64,000 nt of DNA from Anthopleura xanthogrammica (lineage: Eukaryota > Cnidaria > Anthozoa > Actiniaria > Actiniidae). Each line of letters starts with the position of its first letter. Positions within the stretch are counted from its first letter, which is position 1. The stretch is taken from contig OZ025211.1 in the NCBI GenBank assembly GCA_964019055.1, positions 3,518,835-3,582,834 of the forward strand. Reading direction: 5' to 3'. Of the stretch, positions 1 to 10,581 are shown piece after piece. A program made the translations under genes and the position numbers. Below the pieces are notes generated by a model. That model worked only from the letters and a program-made list of their open reading frames with translations, was not told the origin of the DNA and ran no database searches.

Positions 1-571
1 CGTGGCAGTATAAATATGACCTATCTGATTTTATCCTTCACTTGACTCTGAAGATGACTTCCGCTCAGGTTGTCGAAACGTCACTCACAAACAGTCCTTC
101 TCAGGACTACATCCACCCGGATGATAATAATACAAATATTGTTTCTTCGACAAATATTGTTACTTCGATAATAAACATTCATCTGGGTTCAGACCTTTCT
201 TTACAATATTATTAAATATTTGAGGGCGGCGCTCTGGAAAAATCATAACAGTTGTACCATGAACTATACCAAGATAATGTTAGGAACAAAATAAACATGT
301 TTTAAATGTAATTCACTGTCTCAGTCTGACGATGCTTCGATGAAGCGCCGCATTGTTGTGAATGAATGCGGCACTTATTCGATGGTGGCGCTCTTAAATA
401 TTTTTGCTCTTCTATGCTGCGCTTAATCAGAGTCGGAACTTAATCGGGGTGGCACTTGATTGAGTCAATATGGTATGCAGGGGACCAAACCCAATGAGCA
501 TTCTCAAACAAACTACAGAACTAAAGAAATGAAAGGTTAACATTTTTTTAAGATTTCTGATGATGACTTAC
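1..571 (-). other. Gene A intron 4 with a shared dispersed repeat
   Basis: Intron sequence. About 190-490 holds a dispersed element with CG-rich GGCGCTCTTAAAT-type motifs. The same element sits in gene C's matching intron (about 47590-47890), and a 5'-only remnant occurs in each of gene B's three repeat copies (14270-14365 and equivalents). Nothing coding is seen in it. Confidence 0.5.
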
Positions 572-677
572 TTTCCACTTGCAATGCAGTAAAGGAACTT
601 CTCTTTTCCTTGGACTGCTGTTTCCATTGGCTTAGGTTCTCCGCCAGGGGCAAATTTAGGAGCAAAGGTTGAGTTAT
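572..677 (-). CDS. Gene A exon 4: first half of Ig3
   Basis: 106 nt, phase 1 in and phase 2 out. It encodes the N-terminal half of Ig3 up to the first cysteine (KFLYCIASG). The donor is GTAAGT, better than the GTGAGT of genes B and C. The partner exon for the second half lies outside the window to the left. Confidence 0.83.
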
Positions 678-2697
678 CTAATGGAAAAGGAAAGAAATAA
701 TATAATTATAGACGTTTACAGAGTATCTAGCTACATTCGTTCACTTAGATTCCAATAGGAATTTAGATGTTGAAGGAGAGAACCAACAAGGAACTCTACT
801 TACATACAACACCGAACCCACGTCGCATTGGTGAGTCATGATACTCAAGAGGCGAGCGCTTTTCGAATTAGGTATATAGCTAGAGATGTCACTGCTAAAT
901 CCCATTTGATTGATTTTTTTTTCCATTTCAGACCATCACTGTGTCCTGCATTACCAAGAGTATCATTTCTTTGTTTAACGGTTGTGCATTTGAAGACACA
1001 TGAATATGGATACAACTCAAACAAAGGGTGCACCAAGACAAATAAGGTCTAATTCGAAGGATTATACAGCTGTAGTAAACTCAGTAAAGTTACTAGAGTT
1101 GTTCTCTAATTAGGCTTCCTATGTTGTCAGGATCTCAAGGTATTTGCTTCAAAGTAGCGGAAATAGTTATAAAAAAGAAGGTTCCCTAAATAATACATAC
1201 CAGTTCCTATGACATTAAGTTTATGAATAAGCGAACGGTAGATTTCGTTACCAGACTCCACAACGCATTGCAGTTGTAATTGGGAAGGACGTTTTTCTAG
1301 CTTTTTAATGTCTTCCTGATCCACGTATGTGAAGAATAAACCACCATTGGGTAGTTGAGCTATGTTCTGTTTCATTTGCACTGTCATAAGCTTTCGTCCT
1401 CGCTTTCTTCCCCAAAAATATGAAGCTCCAAAGTTACTAAAAGCAGCACCAGTTTTTTGCTGTGGACATGGAATATACAAGGAACGGCCGACAGTGACAT
1501 TCACAGTCTTTTCTACAGTCTTTGGTATTATGAAATCTGAAGTTGCTGAAGCATAAAAACAAGTAAAAAAATGTCAGTACATTTATTTTAGAGTAGAGCA
1601 AAGCACATATTGCATGGAGATGAAGTCCTGATAACCTCAGGAACCGTAATTTACTGATTTAATTGACGGTAGACTCACTCTATGACCAATAAACCTGTTG
1701 TGACCTGTTTTGTCTTGTTCAACTCATAGCAATGAAAACAATTGTAAACAGAACCAACAGAACAAAACTCAAAATATCTTACCAGTTACTTTCAAGCGAA
1801 GCTTCCTTGAGAATGTTCCACCGGCAGAATTACTGACTAAACACTGATACTTTCCATCATTACGGGGTGAGAGTGTTTGAATAGTCAAATTAGAAGAATG
1901 CCCTGACGATGTTATTGTTTGGTAAGGGGGAAAATGTTTAAAATCTATACCAGATTTTTTCCACTTAAAGGTCAAGGGCAATGAACCAGTTGCTTTGCAA
2001 GAAAGGGTAAACCCATCTTGCTTGTCCACTGCTTGGTCTCGATCATCAAGGTCGTTGGGTGGAAAAATGATAGTAGGTGGGGTGAGACCAGCTGAAAGAA
2101 GATCAATAACTCAAAATTAGTGAATAATGAGATTCAGCAGTGGCATCTCTATACAGAGTAGCTTTTCATCCACTGAAATCTAATTTGAATTTAGAAGTCA
2201 AACAACACATGACTATGAAGAAATTGTGATTACGAAACAGTTCTTTTTGGTCGTGCAATCTTAATACCGATCGCCATTTGCCGTTCGCGTCTTCAACCTT
2301 TTTTTTAAATAATTGTTTTTTAAAAAGTTTTTTTTGAACTATACTGTTAAACAAGTAAAGAACTATATAGACCATGGATGATAGTTTTATAATAATATTA
2401 ATAAACTAATTTGTATAGCGTGTAACTCCGTTTAGCCCAAAGGCGCTGTTTACAGAAAATTTAAAAAAAAGAAAAGTTTTAAGTTTTTTTTTCTTGAAAA
2501 GTTCTAAACTGTTCTGCATTCTTAAATCAAGAGGAAGTTCGTTCCACAGCTTTAATGCACTAACGTGGAGCGAGGGATAAGGTTTTGTAATCGTAGGGCC
2601 TTTTAAGTCTAAATAAGCTTTGCTTACCTGTTAATGTCCATGAACAGACAAAGAGAAAGAATGCTGTGAATAACATCCTCAATAAGGCCTTGGACCA
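572..2697 (-). CDS. Gene A: L1CAM/neuroglian-like cell adhesion protein, 5' part only
   Basis: Spliced gene on the minus strand; coding exons 2628-2676, 1783-2091, 1201-1545 and 572-677 give the first 269 residues, and the rest lies left of the window. Seen: a hydrophobic signal peptide, a complete Ig1 with its cysteine pair, Ig2 and the first half of Ig3. Every junction has GT-AG ends, and exon lengths (49, 309, 345, 106) equal those of genes B and C. Family knowledge: L1-type proteins are neuronal surface receptors whose Ig1-Ig4 bind homophilically. It is head to head with gene B across an 8.7-kb spacer. Its Ig1-Ig2 intron is only 237 bp against 903 bp in B, because it lacks a repeat insertion. 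No disabling change is visible. Any Ig-FN3 receptor could start this way; the L1 call rests on near identity with gene C. Confidence 0.85.
735..1030 (-). mobile_element. Degenerate tRNA-derived SINE in gene A intron 3
   Basis: On the minus strand it shares AAGCGCTCGCCTCT and CACCAATGCGA with the better preserved gene B copies at about 13840-13990. Here the polymerase III B-box has decayed, and a TTGGTTCTCTCCTT tail typical of the same family follows it. A second dispersed block (956-1025) with TTTGTTTGAGTTGTATCC-like sequence adjoins it. Confidence 0.55.
1201..1545 (-). CDS. Gene A exon 3: Ig2
   Basis: 345 nt, phase 1 to 1. Ig2 with Cys in SLYIPCPQQ, a Trp in SYFWGRKRG and Cys in LQLQCVVESG. 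Flanked by a clear acceptor (CTTCAG) and donor (GTATGT). Confidence 0.87.
1783..2091 (-). CDS. Gene A exon 2: Ig1
   Basis: 309 nt, phase 1 to phase 1. One complete Ig domain with Cys in FTLSCKATG, Trp in FKWKKSG and Cys in GKYQCLVSN. The C'-D segment reads IDFKHFPPYQ, different from the B and C copies. Confidence 0.88.
2470..2605 (-). pseudogene. LINE ORF2 C-terminal fragment in gene A intron 1 (internally deleted)
   Basis: Inverted counterpart of 11437-11596. The part encoding KLWNELPLDLR survives. About 40 bp including the YGDIAF codons has been lost, and A-run changes break the frame. Confidence 0.6.
2628..2697 (-). CDS. Gene A exon 1: 5'UTR end and signal peptide
   Basis: Translation starts at 2676 (ATG read on the minus strand) and the exon ends at 2628 before GTAAGC. 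It encodes MLFTAFFLFVCSWTLT plus one base (phase 1), a short hydrophobic secretion signal. An acceptor (TTTTAACAG) just upstream of the exon means at least one untranslated exon lies further upstream. Confidence 0.8.
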
Positions 2698-3159
2698 CTG
2701 TTAAAACGCAAAAAAAAAACAAAAAAAAAACATCAAGATTAATCTAGCATACTTACTTTTCTAAGGTGCATATTAAACGGTAAAATTTACAATTAGGACG
2801 ATTGTTGCATTAAGGTATATCAGCCAACACAAATCGATCGTTTGCTTTTAGTTCGCGTAGAAGCTTGTGCTTAATATTCAATTCAATTTAACAAAGTATA
2901 CTTTTTCTTATTGCTCTTTTAAACTTAGAATTCGCAGTAGAGCGTAACTCGAATTCATTAAAACTTCTCACCGTGTTCGAGTTACGCGATGTACGGAAAA
3001 CTCGAACTCACAAACAACCTTTAGTGTCTTCGAGTTACACGCAGGGTGTGGCAAAGACAAATTTGGATGTGGTCGAGCGCGTAACTCGAAGAATACCCGA
3101 TCCCCTTGTAGTGGGAGCTTAACTTTTTCGTTCACTTGTTCCGGCACTCGATCCGGTCG
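2698..3159. promoter_or_regulatory. Upstream region of gene A (no defined promoter seen)
   Basis: 2698-2890 is the inverted copy of the sequence just upstream of gene B. It includes an intact TTAA at 2810-2813, where gene B carries a 636-bp insertion. Beyond 2890 it is unlike gene B and includes several CGAGTTACGC-type CpG motifs. No TATA box or transcription start can be assigned. Confidence 0.3.
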
Positions 3160-3594
3160 CTATTTCGCTCTTACTGTAAGGTACTCGTCTACTCTATTGG
3201 CGCACTTGCTGTCGACTAGGGCATTCATAAACGTCATGTTGTCGCTCTTGTACTTTGTATCTCTATAAAGTCGTTGTTTTAGCTTGTTGAGACGACGGAT
3301 TGCCTGTTCCTTGTTGTTCGGGAATACGCCATTTTCATTTTCGAAGTGGAACCGCGGCATTTCGTCATGACCATCTACACGCTGATGAATCCTCCCCGAC
3401 CTTCTGTAGGAATGATAATCTGTCGCCATGAGACGGAGTCTGGACTTACTTCGTCTCGCTGAAGTCGAGTTGAGCTGTACTAGTGTGAGCACTTTTTTGA
3501 TTTGCGTCTTTACATTGGTTTTTTGGTGCAACCACGCGCGACTTCGTACTTCGGTACGTACCATCATCGTTGAGGTCGCTCCTTTTGGTATCAA
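3160..3594 (-). pseudogene. BEL/Pao-type LTR retrotransposon polyprotein fragment
   Basis: An open frame on the minus strand whose second half reads like the reverse-transcriptase N-terminal region of BEL/Pao elements: a VDGHDEMPRFHF motif (family form close to DGHYEVPLPF), then PNNKEQAIRRLNKLKQRL, then FMNALVDS. The first half does not match and is probably frameshifted sequence. No LTRs, protease or catalytic YxDD motif are visible nearby, so this is a dead remnant. It is absent from the matching position upstream of gene B, so it was inserted on the gene A side or lost from B. Confidence 0.6.
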
Positions 3595-3654
3595 CGATCG
3601 ATGCCAACAATGCCCCGACCAAGTACTGTCCTTTTTCTGTATGGGTCGTCTTCT

Positions 3655-4520
3655 GACTCAAAAATCTGACTGCAAAATCTGACTCCAAAATCTGACACCA
3701 ACTTCACTCTAAATGGTTTTACTTAGCAAATGGAGTCATTTTGAAATTTGCAGCACGTAAGAACTAAATTAGGAATATTAATACTAGAATCAATTATAAG
3801 TTTCAGATGTAAGTCTAAAGATTTTATGATACTCCGATGCCGCATCTTATCTTGATTTCCATCTGCTGCGCTGCTTTGTGCACAATCAATACAATACACT
3901 GATAAGTGCATAGAGCATCGATACTAGAGCCATTTAAACCAGAAACGTCGGCGATTGACATATATAATCAACAAGAGCGACAGTTATAGGTATTATTATG
4001 ACTAACTTCGACTAATTATTTTGATTACAGTCAATATCTTACCTCTGTCCTCGCTATAAGAGTTGTCCGTAGAGCTTCTGTTCTTACAAGGGTCGAGTTT
4101 GATCAACAATAGCTTCAACAATTACCAACACCTATCCTGCGTGCACCCCTATTTAAGTCTTAACCAATGTTTATGTAATACGTTCCGGATGCACATTTAT
4201 GCTCTCTTGCCCTTGCCAACACCGGAACCCTCTGCTCGCAGGGTAGATTACTGGCCATTACTGGGTATGGGGATTAGCGCAGCGCGGTTATTCTAAATAA
4301 AGGATCAAACTATAGGGCGGGGGCTTTCATTGAAATTCAAGATCAATGCCAAGGGCGCAGCATGGATATCACGTAAAAATGGTGTATGCTGAGAGCTGTA
4401 AAAACCCATGAAAATTTATCTGCTTGGAAGGGGATTTCATAATCGAGCCATTTGCTGTAACGATATGCTCTGTTAGTGGCGTGACACAAAAAATCTGACT
4501 GCACCCAGGGATATTTCTTT
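3655..4520 (-). repeat. Dispersed AAATCTGAC repeat, copy L1 (about 0.87 kb)
   Basis: Begins with three AAATCTGAC motifs in short tandem and ends AAAAAATCTGACTGCACCC. The whole unit recurs inverted at 8728-10480 and in part at 7639-8020. It contains the empty target site GCTCGCAG (4234-4241) that is filled in the 8728-10480 copy. Short open frames inside (for example 3723-3911) recur only because the repeat recurs; no protein is recognised. Confidence 0.75.
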
Positions 4521-4930
4521 GTACTTGTATCATTGTGTAGGTACTTCAGTTTTGATATGGAAAACGCTAAGGACCGTAAATAAGGTAACCTCTGGCAGAT
4601 TACCTTAATAAAGGAATAGCGTGTGAACTATCGAATATTGTATTTTCATTGTTACGGTGTCTTGTTACCCAGTCAATCCAGCTTGCTTAAAAACTGCTCT
4701 ATACGGGCTCGTGGATTTGTTCTATATAACATAACTGATGAGTATACTATCTCAATGTTTGTATATAGTTATTTCTTTCTCACTGTAGATAGTTCAAAGA
4801 ATATTTATGTTGAATTAAAAGGGCTGTAACCTGATATTTGGAAGTAGTACTACTAAAGTATTCGTGGCACGAAGTCCCGTTGATCATGATAGTAGATAAT
4901 GGGTCGCGGTAAAACTCGGAAACTGAAACG

Positions 4931-4986
4931 GCGGAAAGCGGAAAGCGGAAAGCGGAAAGCGGAAAGCGGAAAGCGGAAAGCGGAAA
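4931..4986. repeat. GCGGAAA microsatellite, 8 units
   Basis: Eight perfect 7-bp units in the left arm of the 4900-5863 element. The right arm has only about two units, so the array grew after insertion or is a variable part of the element end. Confidence 0.9.
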
Positions 4987-5295
4987 TTCGATACATTTCA
5001 TTATACTCCAATTTCTAAGGTCTCAAGTTGTACATTTGAAACTGTGGTTTTTGTGCGGAACAACTCAACTCTTTGCACTCTAGCACAAATTAGTGAAGTA
5101 CGAAAGCTTTTTTAAGGTGCCTATAGTTACTATAGAGCAAAAATTATCATAAAAAGTTTTTGAATGTGGTTTCGATTCTAAACCCAAATTTAAGCAATTT
5201 ACTCAAATTTCCCCAAACGCCTTCCTATGTATGAGGATTTTGCCCCCGTTTTCAAGTTCTGTTTCACGTTGTAGATGCGTAGAGTAGTAGCTAGC

Positions 5296-5396
5296 GTAGT
5301 AGTTTCGTTTTTCAATAATAAGCAGCCACCAAAGGTTTACAAACTTTGTAAACCTTTGGTGCGTGGCTGCTTATTATTGAAAAACGAAACTACTAC
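5296..5396. repeat. Near-perfect hairpin, arms about 50 bp
   Basis: AGTAGTTTCGTTTTTCAATA through GGTTTACAAA is followed at once by its reverse complement with one or two differences and almost no loop. It lies inside the 4900-5863 element and is probably a small fold-back MITE or that element's own centre. Confidence 0.85.
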
Positions 5397-6055
5397 TACT
5401 ACTATGATTAACTTTAACATTTGATGATTTTAATTTGATTAGTTCATCGCCGATATAAAGGTGGTAGTGTGCTAAAGTCGTAAATTAAACCCATATCAAG
5501 GAAGAGAAACGATATGACTTCACGGTAAACTGAAAAATGCTAAGTAATTGTTTGTGCTAATTTGTCTTATGACACGCGATAAGGGACGTCCAAGTAGCAA
5601 AGACAGAATTAAAGAGACAAGTGAATACAGAAAGTAATTCATTGGATGAAAAGATATGTTTTCGATTCTTTATCGTAAAACATGAGTATTTCTGAAGTTT
5701 CAAACATTGATATTGATTTTCTTACGAAAATTTGAGTATTATAAAATGTATTAAATTTCAATTCATGTTGATTCTTGTACGAAATTGGAGTATAATGAAA
5801 TGTATCGAATTTCCGCTTTCCGTTTTCCGCCGTTTCAGTTTCCGCGTTTTACCCGCGCGACCCAGTAGATAACACAGCTCCAAAAAAATCTGAAACCGCA
5901 CTTTGTTTTCTTTTAAGTGATTGTTTCGATCTCCAAAGACCACCATTTTCAAGAACTGTCTTATATCTAAAGCGTTGTAAAGGTTTTATCTAGATTCGAA
6001 ACATTACTAAGAATACAGAGCACTTCGTAAATCAACTGATGTAACGCCCCCCGGA

Positions 6056-6135
6056 AAAAATCTGACAACAGATCCAAAAATCTGACTCAAAAATCTGATT
6101 CAAAAATCTGACACCAGCTTCACTCTGGTTTCGCG
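6056..6135. repeat. AAATCTGAC repeat, short partial copy
   Basis: Four AAATCTGAC motifs, then ACACCAGCTTCACTCTGG, matching the start of copy L1. The preceding GAGCACTTCGTAAATC resembles the outer flank of the copy ending near 10500. Confidence 0.6.
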
Positions 6136-6311
6136 ATCGCGTCTTACCGCATGGAGTATTTATTTTCATCTCTATATACAGTAACAGATGCATAGCTTAA
6201 AGATATCACAGAATGTGTTGTCTATCGATTCATCCATTGTTTGATATATAAAGACACTTGTAAACACAGCACAAAATAAGCTTACAATGGTGTTAAGCCC
6301 TGAAACACAGC

Positions 6312-6512
6312 AATAGACCTCATCGGCATGGGTGTAATGTTGTCCCATTTCAGACCACGTGTCATTCTCTTGAGAATAAGATTCTTTGTTTGAGTTGTAT
6401 CCATATTCATGTATCTTCTCGTGCGCAACCGTTAAACAATGAAATGATACTCTGGGGAATGACACGTGGTCTGAAATGGGACAACATTACACCCAAGCCG
6501 ATAATGTCTATT
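6312..6512. mobile_element. MITE with about 50-bp terminal inverted repeats
   Basis: Left AATAGACCTCATCGGC and right (reverse complement) AATAGACATTATCGGC; the arms pair through GGGTGTAATGTTGTCCCATT and on to ACACGTGGTCTG. The core contains GTTTGAGTTGTATCCATATT, also found in an intron of genes A, B and C, so this family has copies inside the adhesion genes. Confidence 0.75.
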
Positions 6513-6753
6513 CAATAGGACAATACAGATTATAACTACATAAATACACCGCGATGTCACCTTGAATTTGCGTGGATAACAATTTTTATTATCTGAACTC
6601 TGATGAAGATACATCTTGTCATAGATGGAAATATTCAACATGGCGTCTTGGCAGTTCGCTTTCTTGTAGATCACAATTTCATCCTCTCGGTCAGCTTCAA
6701 AGTTTTGTTTGTCAGTAGTTTCGTAGTTTGTCTCAGTATAGTTTGTATTTGAA

Positions 6754-6926
6754 ATCTGGTAAGATCTAGTTTGGCTAGATAGTTCTAATATTCTCATAGT
6801 TAGCTCATAGATTGTCATAGTTCTCTCTTTGAGTACGTAAGATCTGGTAAGATCTAGTTTGGCTAGATAGTTCTAATATTCTCATAGTTAGCTCATAGAT
6901 TGTCATAGTTCTCTCTTTGAGTACGT
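6754..6926. repeat. 88-bp direct tandem duplication
   Basis: The segment from ATCTGGTAAGATCTAG to TTTGAGTACGT occurs twice in a row with a period of 88 bp and almost no differences, so the duplication is recent. Nothing else is recognised between 6513 and 7191. Confidence 0.85.
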
Positions 6927-7191
6927 GGATGAACCCATTCCAAAATCGCTCAATAACATATTTTACTGTAGGTCTACCACGTACGGCGTGTGCGTTTGTA
7001 AGTAGTTTGAGCATAGCGATAAAAGAGCTAAAGACAATGGTAGGCCACATGTCTAAAGACAACAAACCTCGATCAAGAAAACAGCTCTAATAAGTAATTT
7101 TCTATCGACGAATCTCTAAGGAATGATGCAATGGCGACCGAGCAGACCGAGCAAAGACATACCTCATGCTCAACATCATCTTTTTAATTCT

Positions 7192-7482
7192 CAGGGTTCG
7201 TGCAGGTCCTTGAACTCCTTGAAAAGTGCTGGAATTTGAAAACTCATTTCAAGGGCACTTGAAACTCCTTGAAAAAAGAAAAAGTTCCTTGAAAATCGTA
7301 AATACTCCTTGAAAAATATTTAGAAAGGTTTTTGTAACCCAAAACGCCTGTTTTCCTCATCTAAAAGTTCGTAATCCCGATCGCACCCATCGTTATGTGG
7401 TCATTTAAAATTTTCATTTTGGTCCTTGAATACTCCTTGAAATGTCCTTGAATGTCTTCACAAGAAGCCTGCACGGACCCTG
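7192..7482. mobile_element. hAT-like MITE with CAGGG ends
   Basis: Ends CAGGGTTCGTGCAGG and CCTGCACGGACCCTG form a terminal inverted repeat. AATTCT flanks both sides (7186-7191 and 7483-7488). The interior repeats CCTTGAAA many times. The CAGGG terminus is typical of hAT elements; the visible duplication is 6 bp rather than 8, so the superfamily is not certain. Confidence 0.7.
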
Positions 7483-7638
7483 AATTCTGTCAACGTGTAT
7501 CCAATCATATTTGAGAAATAGACAAACCAAAACTCCATTGGACAGATAATTGCTATGGTTACGAGTTTTGTCCAATCTTGATCGCGACGGGGAAAAAGAA
7601 AAAAAAAACGAATCTCATTTTAAGAAATGAAGAAAAGA

Positions 7639-8020
7639 AAGAAATATCTCTGGGTGCAGTCAGATTTTTTGCGTCACCCCACTAACAGTGTATATCGTTA
7701 CAGCAAATGGCTCGATTATGAAATTCCTTTCCAAACAAATAAAATTTCATGGGTTTTTACAGCTCTCAGTATACACCATTCGTAAGTGATATCCACGCTG
7801 CGCCCTCGGCATTGGTCTTGAATTTCAATGAAAGCCCCCGCCCTATAGTTTGATCCTTTATTTAGAATAACCGCGCCCCCTCACGAGGGCCTGCTACGCT
7901 GCGCTAATCCCAATACCCAGTAATCTAACCTGCGAGCAGAGGGTTCCGGTATATTGGCAAGGGCAAGAGAGCATAAATGTGCATCCGGAACGTTGGTTAG
8001 AGTTAAATAGGGGTGCACGC
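7639..8020 (+). repeat. AAATCTGAC repeat, truncated copy R2
   Basis: Same orientation as the 8728-10480 copy. Starts AAAGAAATATCTCTGGGTGC and runs to GGGGTGCACGC, where a 20-bp minisatellite takes over. It keeps the empty CTGCGAGC site (7930-7937). Confidence 0.75.
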
Positions 8021-8445
8021 AATAGTAATCGATGGTAGTCAATAGTAATCGATGATACTCAATAGTAATCGATGACAGTCAATAGTAATCGATGACAGTC
8101 AATAGTAATCAATGATAGTCAATAGTAATCGATGATAGTCAATAGTAATCGATGATAGTCAATAGTAATCGATGATAGTCAATAGTAATCGATGATAGTC
8201 AATAGTAATCGATGATACTCAATAGTAATCGATGACAGTCAATAGTAATCGATGACAGTCAATAGTAATCAATGATAGTCAATAGTAATCGATGATAGTC
8301 AATAGTAATCGATGATAGTCAATAGTAATCGATGACAGTCAATAGTAATCGATGACAGTCAATAGTAATCAATGATAGTCAATAGTAATCGATGATAGTC
8401 AATAGTAATCGATGATAGTCAATAGTAATCGATGATAGTCAATAG
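8021..8445. repeat. 20-bp minisatellite AATAGTAATCGATGATAGTC, about 21 units
   Basis: Units are exactly 20 bp with a few recurring variants (GATACTC, GACAGTC, AATCAATG). The order of variants repeats, which implies block duplications of several units. Units adjoin with no spacers, so this is not a CRISPR array. Confidence 0.92.
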
Positions 8446-8503
8446 TGTTGATATTATCTCTCACGAGTGAGCGCAGCGAACGAGTGAGAGATAATATCAG
8501 CAC
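8446..8503. repeat. Palindrome GTGTTGATATTATCTCTCAC
   Basis: 20-bp arms (8446-8465 and 8484-8503) with one mismatch around an 18-bp loop. Probably the end of another small element that extends to about 8727; the TTATATGAAAT motif near 8555 is repeated inverted near 8717. Confidence 0.7.
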
Positions 8504-9039
8504 GAGAAGATAAAATTCGTATCTCCAAGCAGCCATGTAATGTTCTGTTTATTATATGAAATCTTCAATGAAAAATAATGAAAAATTTGAGAAGCTGAAA
8601 AAAAGTCGAAATTTGTCACCACCAGTGTTGATATAAATCGTATCCCCACTGGCCACTTGGTGGGAGTGGGGATATCAATTTTATCATTTTCATGTCACTC
8701 AATATCACACTCTATTTCATATAATAAAAAGAAATATCTCTGGGTGCAGTGAGATTATTTTGCGTCACGCCACTAACAGTGTATATCGTTACTGCGAACG
8801 GCTCGATTATGAAATTCCTTTCGAAACAGATAAATTTTCATGGGTTTTTACAGCTCTCAGCATACACCATTTGTACGTGATATCCACGCTGCGCCCTCGG
8901 CATTGATCTTGAATTTCGATGAAAGCCCTCGCCCTATAGTTTGATCCTTTATTTAGAATAACCGCGCTGCGCTAGCCTCCCCTCACGAGGGCCTGCTACG
9001 CTGCGCTAATCCCAATACCCAGTAATCTACCCTGCGAGC

Positions 9040-9916
9040 GGGTACCTGGAAACCGCGTTACAAGTTACGAAGTTACGAAGTTACGAAGTTACGAAGTTAC
9101 GAAGTTACGAAGTTACGAAGTTACGAAGTTACGAAGTTACGAAGTTACGAAGTTACGAAGTTACGAAGTTACGAAGTTACGAAGTTACGAAGTTACGAAG
9201 TTACGAAGTTACGAAGTTACGAAGTTACGAAGTTACGAAGTTACGAAGTTACGAAGTTACGAAGTTACGAAGTTACGAAGTTACGAAGTTACGAAGTTAC
9301 GAAGTTACGAAGTTACAGAATTACAGACCAAATGTTTGTCTGTCAGACACCGGTTGACCCGCAATACCAGCAAAACTCCAAAACGAGTATCAGTTTTAAT
9401 GCTTCATAGAAAAGAACCAATATTGACATAAACTAAGCATTTACGTCCTTAAACGTATCCTTTTGGAACCATGGGCTTTAAAGAAATCAATTATAATTTA
9501 CACCTTTTCTTCTGTGAGAATGTACTTTTCTTCGTGTGTTATCACAAAAGAAAAATCATACTGACTACCCTCAAAACTATCATATTACAGAATTTTGAAG
9601 ATTTTACTCAATTTAAGCAATTACAAGCAGCCCGGTCTCAATAGTTGTTAGAGAGTTCGTGTGTGTGGTTTTATGCGAGTTTCTCCCTTCCACTACCAAA
9701 AAAAAAAAAGATCTACAAGGCCTGAGCAACTACCTTATCAATAACACAACGGCAAAAATCCTGTTTGTAACTAGCATGCGTGACATCAATATCACGACAT
9801 GTTGACAGAAATTTGACAGACATTTGTTCTGTAATTCTGTAACTTTGTAACTCTGGAACTCTGTAACTCTGTAACTTTGTAACTTGGTAACTTGTAACGC
9901 GATTTCCAAGTAGCCC
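9040..9916. mobile_element. Non-autonomous DNA transposon with 8-bp target duplication (hAT-like)
   Basis: Left end GGGTACCTGGAAACCGCG and right end (reverse complement) GGGCTACTTGGAAATCGCG, both continuing GTTACAAGTTAC. CTGCGAGC flanks it at 9032-9039 and 9917-9924 and is single in the sister repeats at 4234-4241 (reverse complement) and 7930-7937, so insertion after repeat duplication is clear. Eight base pairs is the hAT target size. No transposase is seen. Confidence 0.82.
9063..9316. repeat. 8-bp microsatellite AGTTACGA, about 31 units
   Basis: Perfect GTTACGAA-type units filling the left subterminal part of the 9040-9916 transposon. The right end carries a short decayed inverted version (GTAACTCTG/GTAACTTTG, 9835-9895), so the array is an expanded inverted-repeat arm. 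Confidence 0.93.
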
Positions 9917-10581
9917 CTGCGAGCAGAGGGTTCCGGTGTTGGCAAGGGCAAGAGAGCATAAATGTGCATCCGGAACGTATTACATAAACATTGGTTAAGA
10001 CTTAAATAGGGGTGCACGCAGGATAGGTATTGGTAATTGTTGAAGCTATTGTTGATCAAGCTCGACCCTTGTAAGAACAGTAGCTCCACGAACCACTCTT
10101 ATAGCGAGGACAGAGGTAAGATATTGACTGTAATCAAAATAATTAGTCGAAGTTAGTCATAATAATACCTATAACTGTCGCTCTCGTTGATTATATATGT
10201 CAATCGCCGACGTTTCTGGTTTAAATGGCTCTAGTATCGATGCTCTATGCACTTATCAGTGTATTGTATTGATTGTGCACAAAGCAGCGCAGCAGATGGA
10301 AATCAAGATAAGATGCGGCATCGGAGTATCATAAAATCTTTAGACTTACATCTGAAACTTATAATTGATTCTAGTATTAATATTCCTAATTTAGTTCTTA
10401 CGTGCTGCAAACTCCATTTCCTAAGTAAAACCACTGTGAAGTTGGTGTCAGATTTTTGAGTCAGATTTTTGAGTTAGATTTTTTTGATCTACAAAGTGCT
10501 CCGATTCGATTGAATATTAAGCACAAGCTGCTACGCGAACTAAAAGCAAACGATCGATTTGTGTTGGCTGATATACCTTAA

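Larger units (their letters stand above)
4900..5863. mobile_element. Inverted-repeat DNA transposon, non-autonomous, 9-bp target duplication
   Basis: Left end GGGTCGCGGTAAAACTCGG and right end (reverse complement) GGGTCGCGCGGGTAAAACGC; the inverted arms continue for about 100 bp. AGTAGATAA occurs at 4891-4899 and again at 5864-5872, so the insertion duplicated 9 bp, as Mutator-like elements do. No transposase frame is seen. It contains a GCGGAAA array at its left end and a long hairpin in the middle. Confidence 0.75.
8728..10480 (+). repeat. AAATCTGAC repeat, long copy R1 (interrupted)
   Basis: Inverted counterpart of 3655-4520, running from AAAGAAATATCTCTGGGTGC to GTGTCAGATTTTTGAGTCAG. It is twice as long because an 877-bp transposon (9040-9916) sits inside. 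With the gene A and gene B arms it belongs to the large inverted duplication. Confidence 0.75.

Noticed and set aside
3723..3911. Matching 60-residue frames at 3723-3911 (minus) and 10247-10459 (plus)
   Set aside because: They mirror each other only because they lie in inverted copies of one noncoding repeat; no protein family features.
8021..8445. Possible CRISPR array of 20-bp repeats
   Set aside because: Units adjoin directly with no unique spacers and the DNA is eukaryotic; it is a minisatellite.
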